Under the pieces are notes generated by a model, which did no database searches, was not told where the DNA came from, and saw nothing but the letters and a program-made list of their open reading frames with translations. A stretch of 64,000 nt of DNA. Origin: Bartonella australis AUST/NH1. Lineage in GTDB: Bacteria > Pseudomonadota > Alphaproteobacteria > Rhizobiales > Rhizobiaceae. Below are positions 1 through 8,805 of the stretch, in pieces. Each line of letters opens with the position of its first letter. Position 1 is the stretch's first letter. The position numbers and the translations under genes were made by a program. The stretch is from assembly GCF_000341355.1 (NCBI RefSeq), contig NC_020300.1:1357501-1421500 (forward strand), given 5' to 3'.

Positions 1-1452
1 AGCTATGATCTTATTGTTGATCAAGCCATCCTTGATGACGCGGATATATTCACCGATGACGAGGCACAACAAGAAACGCAAAAAGTTGGACTTGCTTTAA
101 GAAAAATAAACCGAAACCCTCCGGCTTCATCGCCCGCTGATTCTACGAAATTTGGGGATTTATCCTCTGACTCCAAATCCACTGAGGTGCCTGAGGTGCG
201 CATTACTCAGGAAAATGTCACCATTTCCCCTCAAAGTCATCGGATCGATCTCGCAAAAAACTATGTTGAAGATATTATTCCGATCCATAAAAAACAAAAA
301 ATATCAGAGGCTCTCAAAAAAGCCAATTATACACAAGAACAGATCGAGCAAGTTGCAGAGGCTTTAGCAACCTTTAACCATTCGGACGTACTCAAAGAGA
401 AAAATCTTTTGCGCATTGGCATCGTTACACAACATGGAGAAGAAGACCATCTTGTGAGAGCGAGCATTTATCAAGGAATGCAACATATTCTCACCATCGC
501 GTTAGATGATCATAACAAATTTGTCGAAAGCGCAGAACCAGAAATGTCGCGCGCGCTCAAAACGACATTTCAAAATGGTATTCCCCTTTCTTATGTCGAT
601 GCAACGCAGCTTCCAACAACTTATGACGCTATTTACCGCGCTATCTTGAGCCATAATTTATCGCAATCTCTGGCGCGGCGCCTCATTCGTTTGCTTGCAA
701 CCAATATTGATATGAAAAGCCGCATTACGCCGGCCGACCGATTAGAAATATTCTATGCTGTGCCAAAGGAAAAAGCAGAGAAGAAAAATAACGAAAAAAG
801 CTCAAAAGCTGAAAATCTCACTGCTGATATAGATCCTGAGGTCTATTATATTAGCGCCACCATCGGCAACGTAACGCACAAATATTATCTTTATCGATCA
901 GCAGATGGCAGTGTCGATTATTATGATTCAGAAGGAAAAAGTTCTAGACCTTTCCTCCTCCGAAAACCTGTCCCAAATGCTGTTTTTGGCTCGCCCTTTG
1001 GACCTCGTAAACACCCTATTTTAAGCTATGTGAGAATGCATACAGGTGTTGATTGGGTTGCACCTAAAGGGTCACCCATTATTGCAGTCGGCGATGGCGT
1101 TGTTACAAGAGTGGGAATAGCAGGCGGTTACGGAAATCATACTGAAATTCAACATGCTAATGGTTATGTGAGCAGTTATTCACATCAAAGCAGCTATGCA
1201 CCGGAAATCAAACCGGGTGTTAAAGTCCAACAAGGGCAAATCATCGGATATGTTGGATCAAGTGGGCTTGCAACCGGACCCCATTGTCATTTTGAAATCA
1301 TTGTCAATGGCACGAAAGTTAATCCTATGCGCATTCGCCTTCCTGACAGCAAAACTTTAACAAATCAAGATCTGCAAGCATTCATGCAGGAAAGAGACAA
1401 TATTGATTCTGTTATCAATAGCCCTCTGACGCAGCCAGAAAGTTCTTCCTAA
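1..1452 (+). CDS. M23 family metallopeptidase, 5' end cut by window
   Basis: Zinc endopeptidase of the LytM/M23 family, expected to cleave peptidoglycan cross-links or to act as an envelope regulator. The frame is open from base 1, so the true start lies to the left; 483 codons are visible, and a GTG at 187 is only an internal candidate. The catalytic domain fills roughly visible residues 325-445. It has the metal motif HTGVD near residue 347 and the closing HCHFE near 428, with the GSPFGPRKHP entry typical of the family. A charged linker (KAEKKNNEKSSK) precedes a short beta-rich segment ahead of the peptidase domain. The visible N-terminal part is acidic and unassigned. The gene stands alone upstream of the stress-response locus, with no shared operon. 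The family call is firm; the substrate is not known. Confidence 0.9.
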   Translation, partial: SYDLIVDQAILDDADIFTDDEAQQETQKVGLALRKINRNPPASSPADSTKFGDLSSDSKSTEVPEVRITQENVTISPQSHRIDLAKNYVEDIIPIHKKQKISEALKKANYTQEQIEQVAEALATFNHSDVLKEKNLLRIGIVTQHGEEDHLVRASIYQGMQHILTIALDDHNKFVESAEPEMSRALKTTFQNGIPLSYVDATQLPTTYDAIYRAILSHNLSQSLARRLIRLLATNIDMKSRITPADRLEIFYAVPKEKAEKKNNEKSSKAENLTADIDPEVYYISATIGNVTHKYYLYRSADGSVDYYDSEGKSSRPFLLRKPVPNAVFGSPFGPRKHPILSYVRMHTGVDWVAPKGSPIIAVGDGVVTRVGIAGGYGNHTEIQHANGYVSSYSHQSSYAPEIKPGVKVQQGQIIGYVGSSGLATGPHCHFEIIVNGTKVNPMRIRLPDSKTLTNQDLQAFMQERDNIDSVINSPLTQPESSS

Positions 1453-1641
1453 GAGGCTTTCAGAAAAATCCTCACTTTTTAAAATTCTTCCCCGAGAAAA
1501 AACTCAAAACAGCCTCCATAAAAAAGCCTAAAGAGGGAAATACCCTCACCTGGGGGAATCAAGAGAAAGAGAAAAATATCGGGAAAAGAGTACTTTTCTA
1601 AAAAGCTGCCAGTGCGTCGCGGAAAAATCTCGGGCGGCCTT

Positions 1642-3105
1642 TTAAGAAGCGGCGGGTGGGTCGGAAGAGTTACCTTCTTTAAGTTTCGGCAAAGGAATTG
1701 TAACCTTTGTCCCGCCTAAATCGGATTTTTCGAAAATTGATTGTTCTCCAAATTGCATACAAAGCTGTTCTACAACCAAACGGCCGAGGCCTGTTTTTTG
1801 TTGCGGGTTTTGGCTGCCCATACCTACGCCGTCATCTTCAACGATGAGCGTCATTTGGCCATTCGCTTGGGGCCCAAAGGAAATATAAATATGTCCTGAG
1901 CGGTGATGAGGAAAAGCGTGTTTCAGAGAGTTTGTTAGGAGTTCTCCCAAGATGATCCCGAGCGTTGTAGCGTCCCTTGAAGATAATCGGCACTCTTTAA
2001 AAGAAGTATGGATGGTAATGTTTTCGCGCAATTCAAAAGGCACAGCGAGTTCAACGTCGTGAACAACCGAACTTAAAAACTCTGCCAATAAAGTAGTTTC
2101 CATATCATCGCACAAACGTAAACGGCGATGTGCTGTAGAAATTGTCTGAATGCGATCACGTGCAGCGCCCAGAACAGAACGAACTTCCTCATTTTTACTA
2201 CGATTTAACTGCAAACCAAGCAAAGAAGAAACTGTGCTAAGAGAATTTCCAATGCGATGACTGGCATCTTGCAAAAGCATCTCGACACGCCGGCGTTCTT
2301 TTTCGGCATGATTACGAGCTTTTTCCAATTCCTGTGTTCGCTCTTTTACACGAGTTTCGAGAGCTGCATTTTCACTATGAAGCAGCGATTGGTATATTTT
2401 TAAATACCGGACGTCGCGACGAAAACGATTAATCGCAAAATAAGCTGAAATAAAAGTGCTCACAACAGAAACAATCGCTGCCAGTGTTAAGGCTGCACGC
2501 ATCATCGCTATACCATCGCGATGTTTTTGCCGTACAATGTCATCCCCATTGATAAAGCTTGCCATTAATTGGGCCAAACGCGCAACTTGTATCTTCTTAA
2601 TTTCGGGAAAAGAAAGGGGTTCTTCCGGTGTATCAGGGAATGAATCAATGGCCACCATATGGGCACTCATAACGGCTTTGCGTGCTTCGACTTCCTTTTT
2701 AAAAGCAGTGAACCATTCATACCATTGCGGGTGGGCGTAAACGATAAGGGCCGTATAATCAAGAATATTCTCGAGATTACGAACTGCATTTTCAAAGCGA
2801 GCTTTGTCTTCTACTTTGCGACTGCTTGCGTAACTCCGGTCAGCAACAGCCATATCAATCAAATTAATGAGCACCAAATCAGCTTGTTCACGTAGCTCTG
2901 AACTTGTGTTTAACTGCGCAATTTCCCGATCAACTGCATTGGATAAAAGCATAATAAAGGTCGACGCCAAAAAAGCCATCAAAAGAGAAATTATAATCGC
3001 TAACCAGCGCCAGCGTAAGATCACTGAATCAGAAGTTGGCATTTTAGGAAGCAAATTTGTCTTCGTTGTCATATAATTTCCATCGGCGGGCCTGACAGTC
3101 GACAT
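1642..3105 (-). CDS. Membrane sensor histidine kinase, HisKA_2 type (PhyK-like)
   Basis: Probable sensor kinase of the general stress response, expected to control phosphorylation of PhyR. Two membrane helices (about residues 34-55 and 204-225) enclose a helical extracytoplasmic sensor of about 150 residues. A coiled coil (230-275) then leads into a HisKA_2 dimerisation domain with phospho-acceptor His283 in the sequence QDASHRIGNSLS. The ATPase domain has an N-box (LGELLTNSLKHAF) and a G-box (VEDDGVGMG). It is the third leftward gene after nepR and ecfG, separated from ecfG by a hairpin terminator, so it probably has its own promoter. A second ATG at 3072 has a slightly better ribosome site than the one at 3105, which would shorten the protein by 11 residues. 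Role inferred from domain type and position beside ecfG-nepR-phyR. Confidence 0.85.
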   Translation of the reverse strand: MSTVRPADGNYMTTKTNLLPKMPTSDSVILRWRWLAIIISLLMAFLASTFIMLLSNAVDREIAQLNTSSELREQADLVLINLIDMAVADRSYASSRKVEDKARFENAVRNLENILDYTALIVYAHPQWYEWFTAFKKEVEARKAVMSAHMVAIDSFPDTPEEPLSFPEIKKIQVARLAQLMASFINGDDIVRQKHRDGIAMMRAALTLAAIVSVVSTFISAYFAINRFRRDVRYLKIYQSLLHSENAALETRVKERTQELEKARNHAEKERRRVEMLLQDASHRIGNSLSTVSSLLGLQLNRSKNEEVRSVLGAARDRIQTISTAHRRLRLCDDMETTLLAEFLSSVVHDVELAVPFELRENITIHTSFKECRLSSRDATTLGIILGELLTNSLKHAFPHHRSGHIYISFGPQANGQMTLIVEDDGVGMGSQNPQQKTGLGRLVVEQLCMQFGEQSIFEKSDLGGTKVTIPLPKLKEGNSSDPPAAS

Positions 3106-3150
3106 TCTTTGATATGTAAGGGGATTGTTTTATCGATCATGGCGCAAAAA

Positions 3151-3183
3151 GAAAAAAGCCTGATGAACGCTTTTATACAGGCT
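3151..3183 (-). terminator. Rho-independent terminator after ecfG
   Basis: Perfect 6-bp stem AGCCTG/CAGGCT with a 15-base loop, followed on the minus strand by a run of six T. It lies 123 bases past the ecfG stop, so it should end nepR-ecfG transcripts before the kinase gene. Confidence 0.55.
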
Positions 3184-3305
3184 CCTTTTATTTCCCCCAC
3201 AGATACACAAAAATTACTCTGGATCTCCCCAGAATGCCGACCTGCTGTAATAGCTATGACGAGAATAAAAAAAACAAGACTATCCACCATAATTACCACG
3301 TTCTT

Positions 3306-3860
3306 TTAGTTGTTAAACGAGCACAATGTGCTTCCAGCCGAATAAGAATCAGGACCGTAATCAGATTCACCATCTATCCCGAGAAGTCCTTGCAACCGGT
3401 TGCGCGCTCTGCTAACACGGCTTTTAATCGTGCCAACGGCGCACCCACAAATTGCTGCCGCATCTTCGTAAGAAAAACCAGACGCACCAATTAAAATGAT
3501 GGCTTCCTTCTGGTCAGCAGACAGCATGTCTAATGCCTTCTTAAAATCCTGTAAATCCAGCGATCCATACTGAGCAGGGTGAATGGCTACGCTTTGAGTA
3601 AATGTACCGTCAGTATCTTGAACTTCCCTCCCTCTTTTACGCATTTGACTATAAAATTCATTTCGTAAAATAGTAAAAAGCCACGCTTTAATATTCGTCC
3701 CTATTTCGAAGCTATCTTGCTTAGCCCACGCTTTCACGACGGTATCTTGCACCAAATCTTCAGCTTTATCGTGCTTACCACTAAGAGAAATAGCAAAAGC
3801 CCGCAAAGCGGGAAGAATCAAGAGTAATTCTTTTTTAAAATCTTTCGTGCCCGCTGTCAT
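3306..3860 (-). CDS. ecfG: EcfG-family general stress sigma factor
   Basis: Extracytoplasmic-function sigma factor that redirects RNA polymerase to general stress promoters of the form GGAAC-N16/17-CGTT. The 184 residues hold a sigma-2 region (about 13-80, with the DLVQDTVVKAW -10 recognition helix) and a sigma-4 region (about 110-165, with the helix-turn-helix motif YEDAAAICGCAVGTIKSRVSRAR). Seven bases separate it from the nepR stop, so sigma and anti-sigma are co-transcribed, as usual in Rhizobiales. Three matches to the expected promoter occur in this window: 4163-4189, 6230-6254 and 55257-55281. NepR binds and silences it; phosphorylated PhyR takes NepR away. Assignment is firm from sequence and the intact neighbourhood. 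Confidence 0.95.
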   Translation of the reverse strand: MTAGTKDFKKELLLILPALRAFAISLSGKHDKAEDLVQDTVVKAWAKQDSFEIGTNIKAWLFTILRNEFYSQMRKRGREVQDTDGTFTQSVAIHPAQYGSLDLQDFKKALDMLSADQKEAIILIGASGFSYEDAAAICGCAVGTIKSRVSRARNRLQGLLGIDGESDYGPDSYSAGSTLCSFNN

Positions 3861-3866
3861 AAAGGA

Positions 3867-4070
3867 TCAAACCTTTTCTGCCCGGCCTGAGCTAGCGCGC
3901 TCCGCTTGATCCAATTTTTCCAACAATTCCAGCAGCTGTATTGGAATAGTTTCTTCTTGAACCTTCATATAAAATTGGCGTAATTTCAGGGCTATTTCGC
4001 TATTAACTCCGAGAAGGTCATCTCCAAATGTGAAGTGACCGGCGAGACTTTTTTCACCGCTATCGTTCAT
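3867..4070 (-). CDS. nepR: Anti-sigma factor NepR
   Basis: Small anti-sigma factor (67 residues) that holds EcfG inactive and is removed when phosphorylated PhyR binds it in place of the sigma factor. The conserved core is the pair of amphipathic helices around IALKLRQFYMKVQEETIP and IQLLELLEKLDQAE, with disordered ends rich in small and charged residues, as expected for NepR. It is the first gene of the leftward operon, 161 bases from divergent phyR. The shared gap holds a near-palindromic EcfG-type promoter, so the operon is likely autoregulated. The family is short and poorly conserved, but size, core motif and position between phyR and ecfG make the call secure. Confidence 0.92.
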   Translation of the reverse strand: MNDSGEKSLAGHFTFGDDLLGVNSEIALKLRQFYMKVQEETIPIQLLELLEKLDQAERASSGRAEKV

Positions 4071-4162
4071 TTTTCATCCCCCTAACCCATATAGTAGCAT
4101 ATAGAAGGTTTTCCCTTCATAGTTGTAAATATAGTTGCATCTGAAAAGTTCCATATAAAAAC

Positions 4163-4189
4163 GGAACTTTTTCCTATGTGGGGAGTTCC
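4163..4189. promoter_or_regulatory. Two-way EcfG-type promoter between nepR and phyR
   Basis: The element reads GGAAC-N17-GTTCC and is symmetrical, so GGAAC-N16-AGTT can be read on both strands. The EcfG consensus is GGAAC-N16/17-CGTT. The rightward copy ends about 45 bases before the phyR ATG; the leftward copy ends about 95 bases before nepR. A further GTTCC at 4148-4152 may be a second half-site. It suggests one element drives both arms of the stress module. Confidence 0.7.
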
Positions 4190-4231
4190 AATTAATCAAA
4201 GTGCCTTCAAAGGCCGAAGGAGTTACATATC

Positions 4232-5026
4232 ATGTCATTATCAGCGCGTATTGCACCATATTTGCCTTATCTTCGACGTTTTGCTCGATCCGTAACAGGA
4301 AGCCAATCGTCAGGGGATGCTTATGTATCGGCTATGTTAGAAGCACTCATTACCGATCTTTCCATTTTTCCCCGAGCGTCTAGTGATCGCATTGGCACTT
4401 ATCAGCTCTTTTGTCATCTCTTCGACCAAACCACGCCCAATATCCCTGAACCGCTACCGCAATTTGGTCTTGAACAAAAAGCAAATGCAAAATTATCCTA
4501 CTTAACGCCACGCGCGCGCCAAGCATTTTTGCTCATTGCTGTCGAGGGGTTTAATGAGCGCGAAGCAAGCGAAATCATGAATCTTGATACGCAGGAGTTC
4601 CGCCAATTCCTTAATCAAGCATCTATTGATATTTCTCAACAAATCGCCACGCAGGTCATGATTATTGAGGATGAGCCTCTCATTGCTATGGATATCGAAC
4701 AAATGGTAGAAAGTCTCGGACACCAAGTTGTGGGAATTGCACGCACCCGCGATGAAGCCGTCGTCATGTATCGCCAAAAAAAACCACGGATGATTTTGGC
4801 TGATATTCAATTAGCCGATAATAGTTCTGGCATTGATGCAGTTAATGATATTTTACAGGATGACCCCATCCCGGTGATCTTCATCACTGCTTTTCCCGAA
4901 AGGTTGCTGACCGGGGAGCGTCCTGAGCCAACTTTTCTGGTAACTAAGCCTTTTAATCCTGATATGGTCAAAGCGCTGATCTCACAAGCTTTATTTTTTC
5001 AAGAAAATGCTTCCAAAGCCGCTTAA
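4232..5026 (+). CDS. phyR: Response regulator PhyR (anti-anti-sigma)
   Basis: Master regulator of the alphaproteobacterial general stress response. The N-terminal half (about 1-135) is a sigma-like domain that mimics EcfG and captures NepR when the protein is phosphorylated. The C-terminal half (about 141-255) is a receiver domain with acidic pocket EDE (146-148), phospho-acceptor Asp191 in LADIQLAD, a Thr in FITAF and the conserved Lys in VTKPF. Length (264) is typical. A GAAGGAG-like ribosome site precedes the ATG. It is transcribed away from nepR-ecfG from a shared promoter region, and an HWE kinase follows 20 bases after its stop, so the two are probably one operon. Confidence 0.96.
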   Translation: MSLSARIAPYLPYLRRFARSVTGSQSSGDAYVSAMLEALITDLSIFPRASSDRIGTYQLFCHLFDQTTPNIPEPLPQFGLEQKANAKLSYLTPRARQAFLLIAVEGFNEREASEIMNLDTQEFRQFLNQASIDISQQIATQVMIIEDEPLIAMDIEQMVESLGHQVVGIARTRDEAVVMYRQKKPRMILADIQLADNSSGIDAVNDILQDDPIPVIFITAFPERLLTGERPEPTFLVTKPFNPDMVKALISQALFFQENASKAA

Positions 5027-5046
5027 TACAAGATAAATTTTCGATC

Positions 5047-6060
5047 ATGATTGTCACGCCCGTCTCCGCTCCGCCTATGGACAGATCTCATCTCAGTGCT
5101 TTAATGCAAGCAATCCGTAGCGCTGGTATTTGCGTCTTATATCAAACAACAAATTTGACATATTTATGGGCTGAAAATCTACCTAAGCATCTGCATAATA
5201 AATGGCGGGTAGGGTGTCGTGATAGTGATTTTTTTTCGCTTGATCTTGCAGATAATATGGAAACTATCAAATTACAGGTTTTAGCCACTGGCAAAAAGCA
5301 GACTATCGAAGCGCGATTTGAAGATATGGCAAAACAGGCTATTTGGTATAAATTTTCTGTCGATTGTCACCGCAATGATAACGGGGAAGTTATCGGCATT
5401 ATCACTACTGGTGTCGATATCTCGGGGCTACGACGACGCGAGCATGTGCTAAAAGTACTTTTGCGAGAAGTCAGTCACCGCTCTAAAAATCTTTTGGCAA
5501 TCATCCAAAGCATTGCCAGCCAGACTGCGCGCTATACAGAATCGCTTCACGTTTTTTTACGAAAATTTCAAGGACGCATTCATTCTCTCTCTAATTCTCA
5601 AGATCTTGTCACTGATTCCGATTGGCGTGGTGCCCAATTTCGTGAATTGGTGCAATCACAAGCCCTAGGTTATCTAGCTAAAGAAATAGAGCGATTTTCC
5701 ATCGAGGGTGTCGATCCTTATCTTTTTCCAAATGCCGCTTTACATATCGGCTTGGCCTTCCACGAATTGATTGTCAATTCACTCTCTTTTGGCGCTTTAT
5801 CGCAAGAAGGAGGAAATGTCACTGTGCGCTGCGAAATTCAAAAAAAAGTCGATGAAAATACGCAGCTTGTCATTACCTGGAGTGAAAATTTTGAAGCTGG
5901 GACAATTCTTTCAGAGCATAATAAATCCTGCTTTGGTAGTACAGTCTTAGAGAAAATTGTCCCCATTTCCGTCAATGGTTCAGCCTCTTTAAAATTGACA
6001 AAAGAAGGGCTCGTTTATTGCCTTTATGTCCCTGATAGTTACTTTGATACCTTGGCTTAA
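5047..6060 (+). CDS. PAS-HWE sensor histidine kinase
   Basis: Soluble histidine kinase likely to feed PhyR. Residues about 20-128 form a PAS sensor domain ending in the usual exit motif ITTGVDISGLRRRE. The HWE kinase core follows: His144 in REVSHRSKNLLAIIQ, an N-box FHELIVNSLSFGALS, and the WSE triplet in VITWSENFE that helps give the family its name. No membrane helices are seen, so it probably acts in the cytoplasm. It starts 20 bases after phyR, and co-transcription is likely. The G-box is weak (FGSTVLEKIVPI), as is common in HWE kinases. It could be a kinase or a phosphatase for PhyR; the sequence does not decide which. Confidence 0.88.
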   Translation: MIVTPVSAPPMDRSHLSALMQAIRSAGICVLYQTTNLTYLWAENLPKHLHNKWRVGCRDSDFFSLDLADNMETIKLQVLATGKKQTIEARFEDMAKQAIWYKFSVDCHRNDNGEVIGIITTGVDISGLRRREHVLKVLLREVSHRSKNLLAIIQSIASQTARYTESLHVFLRKFQGRIHSLSNSQDLVTDSDWRGAQFRELVQSQALGYLAKEIERFSIEGVDPYLFPNAALHIGLAFHELIVNSLSFGALSQEGGNVTVRCEIQKKVDENTQLVITWSENFEAGTILSEHNKSCFGSTVLEKIVPISVNGSASLKLTKEGLVYCLYVPDSYFDTLA

Positions 6061-6229
6061 AATTGTCCTGCGTCCAACGTAATATAAAAGCCAATAGCGC
6101 TCCGATAGAGTGCCTCTAGCGTTCGTACGATTTTTCCTTAGGGAAAATATTCCCCTACCCTACGCCTCCCTCAGCAAAATATCACCCCCTGTGCTATAAG
6201 CGGAGCCTCCCCTGTGCTGTGAAGCTATT

Positions 6230-6254
6230 GGAACAAAGAGAATTTAAAATCGTT
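6230..6254 (+). promoter_or_regulatory. Perfect EcfG promoter
   Basis: GGAAC, exactly 16 bases, then CGTT: a full match to the EcfG consensus. It lies about 72 bases upstream of the small exported protein gene at 6326, which would put that gene under the general stress sigma factor encoded 2.4 kb away. Confidence 0.75.
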
Positions 6255-6325
6255 TAAACCGGAGATACCATTATTGCTGACAGATTATTTTCAATATCGT
6301 CAACTTCTATATCCGGAAACTCTTT

Positions 6326-6592
6326 ATGCATCCTTTTATTTCTATTCTTCTTCTTATTTCATGTACAGACGATTTTGGAAGCTGTTATTCTGACAATACG
6401 ATGGTTGAAGTCTATTCAACGGCACAGGCATGTGAAAAAGCTATGATTCCATCAGTCAAAAAATTCGCATATTCTGGACAACAAATCTTCGCTCAATGTA
6501 CAAATATCCGTGCAAATTTAAATCAACAAAAAGTGACTCTTGTATGGTCCATAACAAGCCAAGGAGACCTTTTTCTTAAAGAAAAAATATAA
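6326..6592 (+). CDS. Small exported cysteine-containing protein, stress regulated
   Basis: Protein of 88 residues that I do not recognise by name. The first 12 residues are hydrophobic (ISILLLIS) and followed by CTDDFGSCYSD, so it may be exported or anchored near the membrane. Four cysteines at about 13, 20, 36 and 58 could form two disulphides in the periplasm. The motif AQACEKAM followed by a late Cys resembles small conserved rhizobial proteins of unknown role. The gene sits behind a perfect EcfG promoter, so it is probably induced by general stress. The ribosome site is weak. No partner gene adjoins it closely: the next gene starts 138 bases downstream. Confidence 0.6.
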   Translation: MHPFISILLLISCTDDFGSCYSDNTMVEVYSTAQACEKAMIPSVKKFAYSGQQIFAQCTNIRANLNQQKVTLVWSITSQGDLFLKEKI

Positions 6593-6730
6593 ATATAATG
6601 CACACACCGTACCTAAAAGAGACATTCTATGGTGCCGATCTTCCCTTTATACACTAAATGCATTGCATAAAAGGCTTTAAGGGCATAAACTCGCCGGATT
6701 TTAACGTGGGAATTCGTAGAAGAACGTAAT

Positions 6731-7189
6731 ATGGTAGATAAGCAGACAATTTATACGCCGAGCAATCAGCACAGTGAGCAACATGTCCCCCCTGCCCAAG
6801 ATCAGCCCTTAGATCCTGCAGTAGAACGTGTAAGGAAGAAGCTCATGCGCTTGATGATGATTGCTGTATCGGTCACCATCATCCTTATTCTCGCAGTATT
6901 TGTTGGGATCATATACAAAGTTACAACATATGAGCCAGCCTCAAAACAAATAAAATCTTTCCCTCATCTATATAATAATCCACAAACCTTGCATCATATT
7001 TTGTCTTTCCCAAAAGGAACGCAAATTTTATCGCAAAGCCTTTCAGAACATAAGATTGTTTTGAAGATTGTAACACCAGACCAACAAATAAAATTCATGA
7101 TTTATAATTATGACACCGGCGCACTTGTAGCTACTTTCTCCGTGGAAGAAACGGAAGAAGCGCCTGTCACGCAGTCTCCTCAGGAATGA
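6731..7189 (+). CDS. Single-pass membrane protein of unknown function
   Basis: Protein of 152 residues, not recognised. A polar, proline- and glutamine-rich cytoplasmic N-terminus (1-40) leads to one strong membrane helix (about 45-66, IAVSVTIILILAVFVGIIY). A periplasmic domain of about 80 residues follows, with pattern FPKGTQILSQSLSEHKIVLKI and a beta-strand-like end (FMIYNYDTGALVATFSV), and the tail is acidic. Similar small bitopic proteins occur across Rhizobiales without an assigned role. It converges on the DUF4167 gene, with only 17 bases between the stops. No promoter of the EcfG type is seen upstream. Confidence 0.6.
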   Translation: MVDKQTIYTPSNQHSEQHVPPAQDQPLDPAVERVRKKLMRLMMIAVSVTIILILAVFVGIIYKVTTYEPASKQIKSFPHLYNNPQTLHHILSFPKGTQILSQSLSEHKIVLKIVTPDQQIKFMIYNYDTGALVATFSVEETEEAPVTQSPQE

Positions 7190-7206
7190 TAATTTACAGC
7201 TGGCCG

Positions 7207-7896
7207 TCAGATATTTTCCTCTGCTGAAGAAGTTGCCATTCTACGCCGGCGTGGCTTTTTCTGTGCTTCTTCGCTCAATAAAGGGAGGGAAACTACTCCC
7301 GGAGGGGTGGCTTTTTTCTCAGAAAATTCTGAATTTTTCTGTGAAAATTCAAAGGACGGTTCTTCTTGAGGACGCGCGGCGCGGCGCCGTGGAAGACGGC
7401 GTGTTTTTTTGGCAGTTTCAGAACTCTCTCCAGCAATCTTATTTTTTGGGCTAGCATCGTTAGCCAATGCGTCACAGGCCTGTCCATTTTGCCCTATGCT
7501 TCTTCGTTCATCACTGTTTCTTCTTGGCTGTTCTCGCGCCATAAGCTCGTCGGAATTGACATCATCCTCTTTGACGTCCTCAGCGCTTATTTCTTCATTA
7601 TCTTGCTCACTATTTTCGTCACGCTGGGCGGACTGGGTCATTTGTCCTGCTGCCGATAAGATAATACGCAGATAATGTTCAGCATGTTGCAGGTAATTCT
7701 CAGACATAACACGATCGCCAGCCCCCTGCGCATCGCGAGCAAGGCTCACATATTTATCGGCAATTTGCTGTGCATTCCCACGAATTTTAGCATCCGGACC
7801 ATTACTTTCATAATTCCGAGATAATGGATTAGGACCGCGACGATTATTGTTATTATTATTGCGACCGCGTGCCCGTCTATTCTGCTGTGGCCTCAT
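7207..7896 (-). CDS. DUF4167 domain protein
   Basis: Member of the alphaproteobacterial DUF4167 family. The N-terminal 85 residues carry the family signature: an Arg/Asn-rich start (RGRNNNNNNRRGPNPLSR) followed by RGNAQQIADKYVSLARDAQ and QHAEHYLRII. The remaining 145 residues are disordered, acidic then basic, with an Arg-rich stretch (KKTRRLPRRRAARPQEE). Composition suggests nucleic-acid or ribosome contact, but the role is unknown. The poly-Asn run is encoded by imperfect AAT/AAC repeats. In many relatives the gene lies near prfA-prmC; here those are absent from the neighbourhood. Start ATG at 7896 has an AGGGAT ribosome site. Confidence 0.85.
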   Translation of the reverse strand: MRPQQNRRARGRNNNNNNRRGPNPLSRNYESNGPDAKIRGNAQQIADKYVSLARDAQGAGDRVMSENYLQHAEHYLRIILSAAGQMTQSAQRDENSEQDNEEISAEDVKEDDVNSDELMAREQPRRNSDERRSIGQNGQACDALANDASPKNKIAGESSETAKKTRRLPRRRAARPQEEPSFEFSQKNSEFSEKKATPPGVVSLPLLSEEAQKKPRRRRMATSSAEENI

Positions 7897-8805
7897 ATTT
7901 ATCCCTTTTGGAGTATGTCTGTCTTTATTGACACTTCTTTGTTATATATCGACTTTATAACTTCGTTACATTATCGATGTTGATAATGTTGATCATGTTC
8001 AAAATACGGTTATTACATCGTCCCCGCTTCACTTTACTCAAATGACACCTATTGATATTTGATAAAAGCATATATTTTTTGAAAATCACAAAAACAGCGA
8101 GGAGTGCTTAAACACGAAATCCCCTATTCCTCTGTTAACAGGCAGGAACCTAGTGATATTCACATAAAATGCCAAGTGTTTTTTTCAAATAATCTATATT
8201 TCATTTAAAAAGAGCAACCATCTTGTGGAAAAACAACAAAAAACAGGAACACACACGCAATATATCAATAATATACTAACAAAAAACGAATTTAATGAAC
8301 TTTCTTTTGGAGCAATTATCTTTCAAAATTGTCCGTATTCCCCTAGTTTTTTGCTTATTCAGCTTACGAACTCCACATAAGCATAGCCTCTACTCCGCTT
8401 TAAAGCAATCCTCTTTCGATAATCTTTTCATCCCCCTCTTAATATCTTCTCCATTTGCAGTTCAACCAATATAGAGTATCCTCCAAGAGCCGAGCCCAAA
8501 AATAGGTAACTCTTTTTATCAAAATTTGTTCAATGATATTGCGAATTTTCCACTTCTATATATTTTTGTCAAATTTGTTATTCAGACAGCAAACACTCCT
8601 CCAAAAACAAAATAATACGGTTTCGTTCTTTTGAATCATTACAAAAAATAATCAGCCTCTTATCAAAAAATTACACCTCTCCTCAAAAAGATAAAATATT
8701 CAAAATTCGGAAATCCTCTTAAAAATGCAAAAAACACACCCACCCTCTCATGCCCTCAATTTAGAAATTACGGCCCTTAAGTTTTAAATATGGATTAACA
8801 TTAGT
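7897..8805. other. Long AT-rich spacer without a convincing gene
   Basis: About 900 bases with many A and T runs. The longest forward frame (about 8295-8474, 59 codons) has no ribosome site and low-complexity content. Near 7965-8000 the sequence has repeated GATAATGTTGATC-like words that could be regulatory for the leftward DUF4167 gene. I see no tRNA, tandem repeat or terminator with a U-tract. It may be a decayed region. Confidence 0.4.
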
